From NCBI RefSeq assembly GCF_007748175.1, contig NZ_CP037422.1, positions 5,782,334-5,846,333 on the forward strand: a DNA stretch of 64,000 nt, read 5' to 3'. How positions within the stretch are numbered: position 1 is the first letter of the stretch; each line of letters starts with the position of its first letter. Of this stretch, positions 57,598-64,000 are shown piece by piece. A program made the translations under genes and the position numbers. Origin of the DNA: Gimesia aquarii. Its GTDB lineage: Bacteria > Planctomycetota > Planctomycetia > Planctomycetales > Planctomycetaceae. The notes beneath the pieces are model-generated. The model had not been told where the DNA came from, searched no databases, and saw only the letters and a list, made by a program, of their open reading frames with translations.

Positions 57598-60345
57598 ATG
57601 TCGAATGTAGCAATCAAACTCATCGCCGTTTCTGGAGTCGTTGGTCTGGGTTTTTTGATGTTCCTTCAGGCACAGAAGGGAATGCAGACTGGTGCTGATG
57701 AAAGCCAAGTGAGTCAATTAGAATCGTTGGATGGTGTGGATAATAACTCACCTCCCGATGCCCCTTCAGCCGTGAAAAATCAAACGGAAAAAAATACAGC
57801 TCCACTTAAAATTCCTCTCAGTAAAGTACCTGCTGAGCTTTCTGAATTGACAGCCCGCACTGCAAAACTGTTACCTACTCAGAAAAAAAAGACACGCGAA
57901 ATACCATTTGAACCGAACACAAAGTCTTCCAAGATTAAACTTATGGCAGCTTCTGATGAAGTTGTAACCGATGACCAGAAAGTGGCTGAAGTTAATGAGT
58001 CCAAGAAGGGGACGACTTTTGAAGCCCCTCCCAAAGGTCTTGACTTCCGTGAATCTTCAGAAATGAAAGTGTCCGAAGCCACCGAGAATCCCTTTTCGGA
58101 TTCGGTAAAAACACCTCTTGAAAAAGTGGAGTCACTTACTCCAACTCAATCAGAGTTTAAGACAGGCCCACAGTTTGGTTTACCAGCTTCGGATTCAACT
58201 GCAAGCTCGCTTTCTAAAGAAACGAACCCAGTTGAAAAGATTCCCGGCAAAGAAAATTCAGTGAATCCGTTTAAACAAGCTGACGCAGCGTCAGATCAAC
58301 CCCGTTTGTCAGATCAGAAAATTCAGCCGGTTGAACAAACTCAAGTTGAAGAAAACCCATTTACAGAAGAAGAACTGCCTGTTAAGAAACTTGAGAATAA
58401 TAAGTCACCGTTTGAGGTAATCGAAAATAGTACTAACGACACTCCTACCATCGATTCCAATCCGTTTATGACAGTTCCTGATCAAAAATCAGAAACGAAG
58501 ACACTTTCGATCCCACCGAAACAACAATTAACTCCCGAAGTAGAACCGGAATTCAATCCATTTACTACAGAATCAAGTGCGAAATCAATAGAGCCCGTTC
58601 CTGATAAGCCAGATGAAATTGGGACTGCTCCACAAATCACAACTAAAAATCCTGAAGTAAAAGAGATTACAGATAACTCAATTCAACTCGATAAGGATAG
58701 ATCGCCATTTAATAGTGATCCTAAGCCAAAACAAGAGCCTGCCTCTGAAAAGAAGTCTTCAGATGTCGTTGTCATAAAAAAACGTAAAGAAAAGTCGAGT
58801 CCTGAAGCGCCTCCCCTGTTTACGATCGAAAGTGGGCCCAGGAAAGTCACTGAAGCAACTCTTGATCCTGTCGAACTCGCTCCGAGCCCGGAACCAAAGC
58901 CTTTGAGCCTTGTTGAAGAGAATCAACCTGTTCCACATGAACCAGCAAAACTAAAGGTTCAACAGAAAATTCATTCCCCTAAAATGACGATTCAAAAAAT
59001 GGCACCTCCCGAAGCAGTCTTGGGAGAACCATTTATTTACCATGTACTCGTTAAAAATATTGGAACCACTTCTGCACAGGAAGTGGTCGTCGAAGACCGT
59101 ATTCCTAAAGGCGCAAAGCTTACCGGAACAATTCCGCGTGCAGAACAAATCAATGATCGCATCATTTGGCGCTTAGGTTCAATGGGACCAGGAGTTGAAA
59201 AGAAAATATCCATTCGAATTATACCTGAAAAAGCAGGCCAAATTGGAAGTGTCGCAACGGTGAATTTTGTGACTGAAGTTGCTGCGGCAACAAAAATTAC
59301 ATCGCCGAAGCTGATTATCAAATCCGATTCTCCAGAGGCTGTTAAACCCGGTGAGATCACTGTTGTTAATTATACGATTACAAATTCAGGATCGGGTGAT
59401 GCAAAAAATGTGTATGTCCGTAGTCTCATTCCACCTCAATTTTCGCATCCCGGGGGGGATGATATTGAATACAGTGTCGGTGTGATTCCTGCCGGTGAAA
59501 CTAAACAGATTCAACTGAAATTAAAGGCAATCAAACCCGGTTCAGGTAAGAATGTTTCCAGTGTTATTGGAGATGGAAATCTAAAAGCGGAAACCGAAGT
59601 TCCCCTTAAGGTTGTCGGTAATGGTGAGAGAATTTTATTAACTCGAAAAGGCCCCAAAAACAGATATCTTGGACGCTCGGCCAAGTATGAAAACATTATC
59701 GCCAACAATTCAGAACAGCCAATACAAAACATCTCTGTTTTTGAATCAATTCCTCCTGGTATGAAATTTATTTCTGCATCAGCCAACGGGCAATTTGATC
59801 CAGTTCGTAAAGTCGTACAATGGGATATTCTTGAATTACCAGCCAGTGATCAACACATGTTGTCCATTGAATTAGAACCAACGACCGTGGGAAAAGCGCT
59901 CAGTACCGTTCAGGTTGTCATTGATAAAAGTAGTAAGTTTGCAGTAAATCTACAGTCAGAAACGACAATTATTGGCCAACCTTTACTGAAATTGGAAACA
60001 AGCGAGTTAAAAGGGCCACTTGAAGTAGGCGAAAAAATGGCAATGCAAGTACAGCTGCTGAATCAAGGCAGTGCCTCAGCTACGAATGTCGAATTCCGGG
60101 TCAAAATCCCACAAGAATTGATGTTTCTCTCTGCAAAGGGACCTGCAAAATACAAACAAGCAGGATCCTATGTGATTTTTGAATCGACTCAGGAGTTACC
60201 AGCAAAAAAAGCATTGAACTTTGAACTCTTTCTGGCTGCTCGAAATAAAGGCGATGCGCGAGTGTTAGTTCAAGTCCAGTCCAGGCAAATGGAAAAACCT
60301 CTCAATCAGGAAGAAGCCATCCCGGTATTAGATAAACTTCAGTAG
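57598..60345 (+). CDS. Large DUF11-repeat surface protein with [N/S]PF linker motifs
   Basis: The 915-residue protein has an N-terminal membrane anchor or signal (residues 5-24, IKLIAVSGVVGLGFLMFLQA) and then a long acidic, Ser/Pro/Thr-rich linker to about residue 455. In it the motif [N/S]PF recurs at residues 164, 223, 253, 270, 288, 320 and 369. Four DUF11-type beta-sandwich repeats of about 110 residues follow (from about 462 to 912). Each starts with a phrase like VLGEPFIYHVLVKNIGTTSA and contains VEDRIPKGAKL-type loops. DUF11 repeats occur in cell-surface and adhesion proteins. A scaffold or adhesin role in the envelope is inferred. Confidence 0.85.
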   Translation: MSNVAIKLIAVSGVVGLGFLMFLQAQKGMQTGADESQVSQLESLDGVDNNSPPDAPSAVKNQTEKNTAPLKIPLSKVPAELSELTARTAKLLPTQKKKTREIPFEPNTKSSKIKLMAASDEVVTDDQKVAEVNESKKGTTFEAPPKGLDFRESSEMKVSEATENPFSDSVKTPLEKVESLTPTQSEFKTGPQFGLPASDSTASSLSKETNPVEKIPGKENSVNPFKQADAASDQPRLSDQKIQPVEQTQVEENPFTEEELPVKKLENNKSPFEVIENSTNDTPTIDSNPFMTVPDQKSETKTLSIPPKQQLTPEVEPEFNPFTTESSAKSIEPVPDKPDEIGTAPQITTKNPEVKEITDNSIQLDKDRSPFNSDPKPKQEPASEKKSSDVVVIKKRKEKSSPEAPPLFTIESGPRKVTEATLDPVELAPSPEPKPLSLVEENQPVPHEPAKLKVQQKIHSPKMTIQKMAPPEAVLGEPFIYHVLVKNIGTTSAQEVVVEDRIPKGAKLTGTIPRAEQINDRIIWRLGSMGPGVEKKISIRIIPEKAGQIGSVATVNFVTEVAAATKITSPKLIIKSDSPEAVKPGEITVVNYTITNSGSGDAKNVYVRSLIPPQFSHPGGDDIEYSVGVIPAGETKQIQLKLKAIKPGSGKNVSSVIGDGNLKAETEVPLKVVGNGERILLTRKGPKNRYLGRSAKYENIIANNSEQPIQNISVFESIPPGMKFISASANGQFDPVRKVVQWDILELPASDQHMLSIELEPTTVGKALSTVQVVIDKSSKFAVNLQSETTIIGQPLLKLETSELKGPLEVGEKMAMQVQLLNQGSASATNVEFRVKIPQELMFLSAKGPAKYKQAGSYVIFESTQELPAKKALNFELFLAARNKGDARVLVQVQSRQMEKPLNQEEAIPVLDKLQ

Positions 60346-60355
60346 GCAACATGGA

Positions 60356-60394
60356 AGCAAGTGCTTCCCCTTTGAGTTTCGAGAAGCACTTGCT
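60356..60394. terminator. Hairpin between convergent surface-protein and HNH genes
   Basis: A perfect 12-bp stem (AGCAAGTGCTTC at 60356-60367, complement at 60383-60394) has a 15-base loop. It lies 10 bp after the surface-protein stop and just before the HNH stop. The following bases are not U-rich, so this is a probable bidirectional terminator. Confidence 0.65.
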
Positions 60395-60398
60395 CTAT

Positions 60399-60995
60399 TC
60401 ATGTTTCCAATTCAACATTCCAATAGGACTCACTGATGAAGCGGAACCAGCTGTCGATTCGTATGCTTTGCATCGCATAAAAGGGTTTCCACTTCGGACG
60501 AATTGGTTCTTTTTGCAATTTCATCCTCGCTTGCGATGGCGTTCGGGCGGCCTTCTTCGAATTGCATTCCACACAAGCCAGGACACAATTCTCCCATGAA
60601 GTTTCGCCACCTTGAGACCGCGGCAATACGTGATCGATTGTGAGTTCTTCGCTGCCTGGTTGGCAACCACAGTACTGGCACGTATAACGGTCACGCTTGA
60701 AAACATTTCGGCGGCTGAACGTCACAACATTACGGGGGACTCGATCATACTTCAAAAGCGTAATCACTTCTGGTACCCGAAATCGTGAGTGACTACTTTG
60801 AATCGACAATTCATCGTCATTTGGATGTAACTTTGCCCAATCTGACCACGAATATGTTTGATAGTCAGCAGGGTCGACGATCAACGCGCTCTCGTTCCAG
60901 ATTTTGACAACGGCACGGGCAACGGTTGTAACCCCCACAGGTTGCCAATTCCGATTCAGTATCAGCGTTGGTCGTTCCAATGTTGATGCTACCAT
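60399..60995 (-). CDS. HNH endonuclease family protein
   Basis: The 198-residue protein has a C-terminal HNH domain. It has two zinc-like CxxC pairs, CQYCG and CVECN, and the catalytic core IDHVLPRSQGGETSWENCVLAC. The N-terminal half (TLILNRNWQPVGVTTVARAVVKIWNESALIVD) is typical of the widespread bacterial HNH proteins of this length. The start is ATG at 60993-60995, following AGGA; the ATG at 61011-61013 has no ribosome site. It may be a stand-alone nuclease or a host-encoded repair/defence function. There is no intron or phage context. Confidence 0.88.
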   Translation of the reverse strand: MVASTLERPTLILNRNWQPVGVTTVARAVVKIWNESALIVDPADYQTYSWSDWAKLHPNDDELSIQSSHSRFRVPEVITLLKYDRVPRNVVTFSRRNVFKRDRYTCQYCGCQPGSEELTIDHVLPRSQGGETSWENCVLACVECNSKKAARTPSQARMKLQKEPIRPKWKPFYAMQSIRIDSWFRFISESYWNVELET

Positions 60996-61022
60996 GATTT
61001 CAGTCCTGATCATTTAAAAAAG

Positions 61023-61097
61023 GGTGTTCGGGGGGAATTGAACCCACCTCTTTAACATTCACAGTGTTACGTGCAAAACCATTACACTACGAACACC
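61023..61097 (-). tRNA. tRNA-His (anticodon GTG)
   Basis: On the minus strand the acceptor GTGTTCG/CGAACAC is extended by the G(-1) opposite C73, which is diagnostic of tRNA-His. The anticodon arm is TAACA-CTGTGAA-TGTTA with GTG (61060-61062) and the T-loop is TTCAATT. One U-C mismatch is visible in the T-stem. It reads CAC/CAT. Confidence 0.94.
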
Positions 61098-61118
61098 ATA
61101 TCGAATTTCTACAAAAAG

Positions 61119-61203
61119 CGGAAGCCGTGGGACTCGAACCCACAAACGATTTTGATCGCCACTTGTTTTCAAGACAAGCTCCTCATCCAGCCGGATGACT
61201 TCC
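61119..61203 (-). tRNA. tRNA-Ser (anticodon TGA)
   Basis: The 85-nt class II tRNA on the minus strand has acceptor GGAAGTC/GGCTTCC and discriminator G. The anticodon stem-loop is TTGT-CTTGAAA-ACAA with TGA (61169-61171). A long variable arm and the T-loop TTCGAGT complete it. It reads TCA/TCG-type serine codons. It is 21 bp from the tRNA-His. Confidence 0.96.
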
Positions 61204-61255
61204 TGAAAGACAAACCTTCAGTGTTTAATCAATCGAACGCATTTCCGTTTCTTAG

Positions 61256-61327
61256 TATCCCCTGCGAGAATTGAATACACATCTTTGATTTCAAAGGCCT
61301 GTATCCCGTCCATTAGATCAAAAGGTT
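61256..61327 (-). pseudogene. Degenerate tRNA-Gln-like sequence (anticodon TTG)
   Basis: Continuing the tRNA array on the minus strand, 72 bases retain tRNA landmarks: a partly paired acceptor AACCTTT/AGGGGAT with one A-A mismatch, D-stem ATCT/GGAT around AATGGACG, anticodon loop CTTTGAA (TTG), and T-loop TTCAATT. The anticodon stem CAGGC/ATCAA does not pair and the T-stem has two mismatches, so it should not fold into a working tRNA. It looks like a decayed tRNA-Gln, although chance resemblance is not excluded. Confidence 0.5.
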
Positions 61328-62010
61328 GAGAATTCAATGCATGTGCACTCGAATCCTCGTCGACTACCAATTCCAGAAAATAAAAAAACCTGATGTCGTG
61401 AGAACACCAGGCGATATACAGACTCGAAATTACAAATGCCAGGTGTTACAAGCAGAGCTGGAGACCGTACTCATCATCATTGAATCTGGAATAATGCACT
61501 TCTCCCATGCCATAACAAAACAGTCGCCTTTGCATTAACACTTTACTGTCTGCTCCTTTACTTACTGATCTCAACTCAGAATTCCTTTGTTTCAACTAAG
61601 ACGTAATCCCCGAATAAAAGTTCGTGATAAATTGAATTTTTTGGATACCGCAAACGAAATCAAACCTAAATTTGGGTTGGTATTTCCAGTGTTCAATTCG
61701 AAGAAGAAAAATAGATCGCAATTAACTTCGAATTCGTAAAGGGCAGACGCTTTGTTTCATTTGACCTCGGTGGAAATACATAGGCCTGTCAAAGAAGTGA
61801 GATACAATTTAGCAAGAATGTGTACGAAAGAATACAATGCTTTGTCAGCTACGCTTCCAAGATCCCTTGCAAAATTCATGAAAAGTTTAAGAGATCAGGA
61901 CAATCTCTATTGACCTTATTATACAATTTATATCATATATAATATATTATATTTAGGTTTTATCAATGTGCATCAATCTGTAGTCTTGTATTTGTCTGAG
62001 GAGATTGAAA
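61328..62010. other. Gene-free region between the tRNA array and the third DUF1559 gene
   Basis: These 683 bp carry no convincing gene. The left part (to about 61560) has several tRNA-like scraps (TCGAATCC near 61350, GACTCGAAATTAC near 61422) and the orphan hairpin. The right part is AT-rich, with an almost pure A/T block at 61922-61957 that probably curves and lies upstream of the DUF1559 promoter. The ribosome site GAGGAG at 61998-62003 serves the next gene. Confidence 0.45.
61389..61411 (-). terminator. Orphan minus-strand terminator-like hairpin
   Basis: CCTGATGT (61389-61396) and ACACCAGG (61404-61411) form an 8-bp stem with one A-C mismatch. Read on the minus strand it is followed by a run of seven T (complement of 61382-61388). 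It is located upstream of the tRNA array, where no gene on that strand would need it. Confidence 0.5.
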
Positions 62011-63105
62011 GTGATCTTATCCAAGCCCCGTAAGCAGAATGGTTTTACTCTGATTGAATTACTGGTCGTTATCGCGATTATTGCGATACTGATCGCGCTT
62101 CTCTTACCAGCTGTACAACAGGCGAGAGAAGCAGCACGTCGATCTACGTGCAAGAATAATCTCAAACAAATCGGTTTGGCATTGCACAATTATCATGATA
62201 CCTTTGGCGTTTTTGTCCATATGATGGGGGGAACTGCAAATGGTCGCTGTTTTGGAGGTAGTCCCGTCACTGATGGCTGTGGGACGGGCACGTTTGGAAG
62301 TGGAAATGAAAGTCGTGTCAGTGGATTCATTGGCTTGTTGCCTTATATTGATCAGGCACCCTTGTTTAATCAGATCGCCTCACCGCTGGGAAGCTACCCG
62401 GCATTTGGCTCTTCACGGGATGACAGTGGTTACGCCCCCTGGAAAGCAAAGCTTTCATTAATACTTTGTCCTTCGAATCCGGCACCTGCCGCCTATCGAA
62501 ATTTTGGCTGGACGGTCCCACAAAGCTACGTCTTTTGTATGGGGGACACGATTAATAATTGGGGTGTCAGAAATACAAGAGGGATTTTTGGATTTCAATC
62601 CAGTACTCGCTTTCGAGATATTATCGACGGTGCCAGTAATACAATCATGTTAGCAGAACGGGGTATCTACTCTGGAAATGATAGAGATGTCCGTGGTTTG
62701 GCTGCCAATGGTGTGAGCTCGGTTCTCACAGCACCGAATACCTGTTTTACAACCGCCAGTGGAGGATTCTACAACGCAGGTCAGAGCGTCCAGAAAGACA
62801 GACATATGGGGGGGATGTGGCAACATGGTCAACCACATTTTGCTGGATTCTGTACAGTATTACCTCCCAATAGTCCTTCATGCATGTCGAATACACACGG
62901 CGATAGTTGGGCACTTGCGAGTGCCAGTAGTTATCACGAAGGAGGCGCACATGTTCTCCTGGCTGATGGCGCCGTACGTTTTGTCAGTGAAAATATCGAC
63001 ACAGGAAACTTAGGCGCAGCACCAGCCACGAGTGGCCCAAGCCATTACGGGATTTGGGGAGCACTCGGTACGAAAAATGGAACTGAGACGGTTGGTGAGT
63101 TCTAA
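62011..63105 (+). CDS. DUF1559 pseudopilin-like protein (copy 3)
   Basis: The 364-residue protein has a short leader ([11 protein letters not shown]) before FTLIELLVV, then [15 protein letters not shown]. The DUF1559 C-terminal block is [21 protein letters not shown], ending TVGEF. Compared with the other copies it has a larger glycine- and cysteine-containing middle ([18 protein letters not shown]). GTG at 62011, seven bases after GAGGAG, is preferred over the TTG at 62005, which would overlap the ribosome site. It is followed by a lipoprotein gene. Confidence 0.92.
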   Translation: MILSKPRKQNGFTLIELLVVIAIIAILIALLLPAVQQAREAARRSTCKNNLKQIGLALHNYHDTFGVFVHMMGGTANGRCFGGSPVTDGCGTGTFGSGNESRVSGFIGLLPYIDQAPLFNQIASPLGSYPAFGSSRDDSGYAPWKAKLSLILCPSNPAPAAYRNFGWTVPQSYVFCMGDTINNWGVRNTRGIFGFQSSTRFRDIIDGASNTIMLAERGIYSGNDRDVRGLAANGVSSVLTAPNTCFTTASGGFYNAGQSVQKDRHMGGMWQHGQPHFAGFCTVLPPNSPSCMSNTHGDSWALASASSYHEGGAHVLLADGAVRFVSENIDTGNLGAAPATSGPSHYGIWGALGTKNGTETVGEF

Positions 63106-63187
63106 AAAACATCCTCACCCCGGCGTTGCACGATTGCACGTGTGTCATTTCCAAATTCAGAATTACAATTTTACGAGGCTTTTAATC

Positions 63188-63715
63188 ATGTTTTGCATTA
63201 ATTGTCTTCACCGAATCAGCATCACGTTAATTTTTTTTGTAACTGGTTTCCTGACTGGCTGTTCGTCAGACACTCGTGAAATACCGGAAACAGTTCCTGT
63301 CAAAGGCGCGGTTTTATTTAAAGGTGAACCCGTGAAGGGAGCTTCAGTTGTTTTTTATAATCCAGAAATAAAATCAGCGAATGCAACAATTAATGCCACG
63401 ACTGACGAGCTGGGAGAATTTGAACTCAAATCCTACTTCGGACCTCGAGACGAAAGAAATGGTGTTGTTCCGGGAACTTACAAAGTTACCATTTTGAAAA
63501 TGGTTCCTCCCGGAAAGATGACAGAAGAAGAGTATCAAGCAAAAGTCACAGAGGCTGACAAAATTGTATCCGCTGGTGGAGTTCTGACGCAGGCACAAAC
63601 CCCGCCAGAACTAACGCAAATGATTCCGCGACAGTATTCTGATGTAACCGTTTCAAAGTTGGAAGCGAAAGTGGATCCTGAGCTGGATAACCATTTCCAA
63701 TTTGATTTGAAATAA
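63188..63715 (+). CDS. Small lipoprotein, carboxypeptidase-regulatory-like (copy 3)
   Basis: The 175-residue protein has signal MFCINCLHRISITLIFFVTGFLTGC with the lipobox LTGC (Cys25; cited by residue only, key residues Leu-Thr-Gly-Cys) and the mature motif VPVKGAVLFKGEPVKGASVVF with VVPGTYKVTI. The open frame extends to 63032 inside the DUF1559 gene, but the ATG at 63188, with GAGG ten bases upstream, begins at the signal. It is the third lipoprotein following a DUF1559 gene here. Confidence 0.85.
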   Translation: MFCINCLHRISITLIFFVTGFLTGCSSDTREIPETVPVKGAVLFKGEPVKGASVVFYNPEIKSANATINATTDELGEFELKSYFGPRDERNGVVPGTYKVTILKMVPPGKMTEEEYQAKVTEADKIVSAGGVLTQAQTPPELTQMIPRQYSDVTVSKLEAKVDPELDNHFQFDLK

Positions 63716-63761
63716 TCCGACCGATCTCAATGTCATTGTTGAAAGAAGTCACCAACTCAGC

Positions 63762-64000
63762 TTACTTGTTTTGGAGACGTTCCTGCATTAATTTTTCAAC
63801 TAAATTTGCTGTGTTACAGATATGTTTTTCCATTGTTTGTGCAGCGAGATCACAATCGTTTGACTGTAGCGCTTTGATGATTTGTTTGTGGTCCGAGAGC
63901 GCAATTTCTTGTGCCTGACTTTCATTGTCAACAACTTCGCGAATCGCTTGAACCAGGGTATTGTATCGGCGTAACTCATCTTGCAAGCGAACACTACCAC
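63762..64000 (-). CDS. FCD-type GntR regulator, C-terminal part (cut by window edge)
   Basis: The minus-strand frame is open from the stop at 63762-63764 to the window end, giving the last 78 residues. RRYNTLVQAIREVVDNESQAQEIALSDH (key LSDH), then IIKALQSNDCDLAAQTMEKHI, is the C-terminal FCD helix bundle of FadR-like regulators. The DNA-binding half and the start lie outside the window. It is a paralogue of the regulator at 35698-36423. The ligand is unknown. Confidence 0.8.
   Translation of the reverse strand, partial: GSVRLQDELRRYNTLVQAIREVVDNESQAQEIALSDHKQIIKALQSNDCDLAAQTMEKHICNTANLVEKLMQERLQNK

Noticed and set aside
61922-61957. A/T-only block as a replication origin or attachment site
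   Set aside because: No DnaA boxes, no direct repeats and no integrase nearby; treated as promoter-region AT-richness.

Overview
The window looks like a chromosomal segment of a planctomycete, probably a Gimesia/Rubinisphaera-like member of the Planctomycetales. Hallmarks visible in the sequence are three DUF1559 pseudopilin-like genes (N-terminal [11 protein letters not shown]-terminal GEF), two DUF1549/DUF1553 (PSCyt2/PSD1) plus DUF1501 pairs, ECF sigma factors paired with anti-sigma or FecR/LamG proteins, a zinc-ribbon Ser/Thr kinase, a BNR sialidase and a DUF11 surface protein. No phage, transposon, CRISPR array or rRNA operon was seen. Genus and species are inference only.

Layout. 1-11976 is mostly housekeeping and cell-envelope genes: the 5' part of a phosphofructokinase, an HtrA protease, rpmA, a secreted hypothetical, a kinase, a CPBP protease, a di-haem cytochrome, a DUF1559 and lipoprotein pair, a PIG-L deacetylase and nadA. 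11977-21718 is a complete nitrate assimilation operon: transporter, NirB-NirD fusion, flavin reductase, a DmsB-DmsC-like fusion and a molybdopterin nitrate reductase. It is preceded by a near-perfect sigma-54 promoter and a roughly 330-nt leader. 22086-23129 is a cysteine-rich secreted alpha/beta hydrolase. 23568-34808 holds an ECF sigma factor and a membrane anti-sigma factor leading into two consecutive DUF1549/DUF1553 and DUF1501 cassettes separated by a strong terminator.

34813-42182 is a self-contained catabolic locus. A GntR/FadR regulator and an HpcH/HpaI aldolase read leftward. They diverge from a secreted beta-helix protein, a secreted beta-propeller protein and an unusual amidohydrolase / class III aminotransferase fusion. 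This is the best candidate here for an undescribed pathway. 42349-47013 carries a cold-shock protein, an ECF sigma and FecR/LamG pair, and a second DUF1559 and lipoprotein pair. 47095-60995 contains tRNA-Lys, metY, a sialidase, plsC, a phosphohexomutase, a sugar isomerase-like gene, nadK, a DacZ-like diadenylate cyclase, a large DUF11 surface protein with repeated [N/S]PF motifs, and an HNH nuclease.

61023-61327 is a minus-strand tRNA cluster: His, Ser and a decayed Gln-like copy. It is followed by about 680 bp of apparently gene-free DNA. The window closes with a third DUF1559 and lipoprotein pair and the C-terminal part of another FCD-type regulator. Start codons were re-chosen in many genes on Shine-Dalgarno and signal-peptide evidence. 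Several genes appear to use TTG or GTG.
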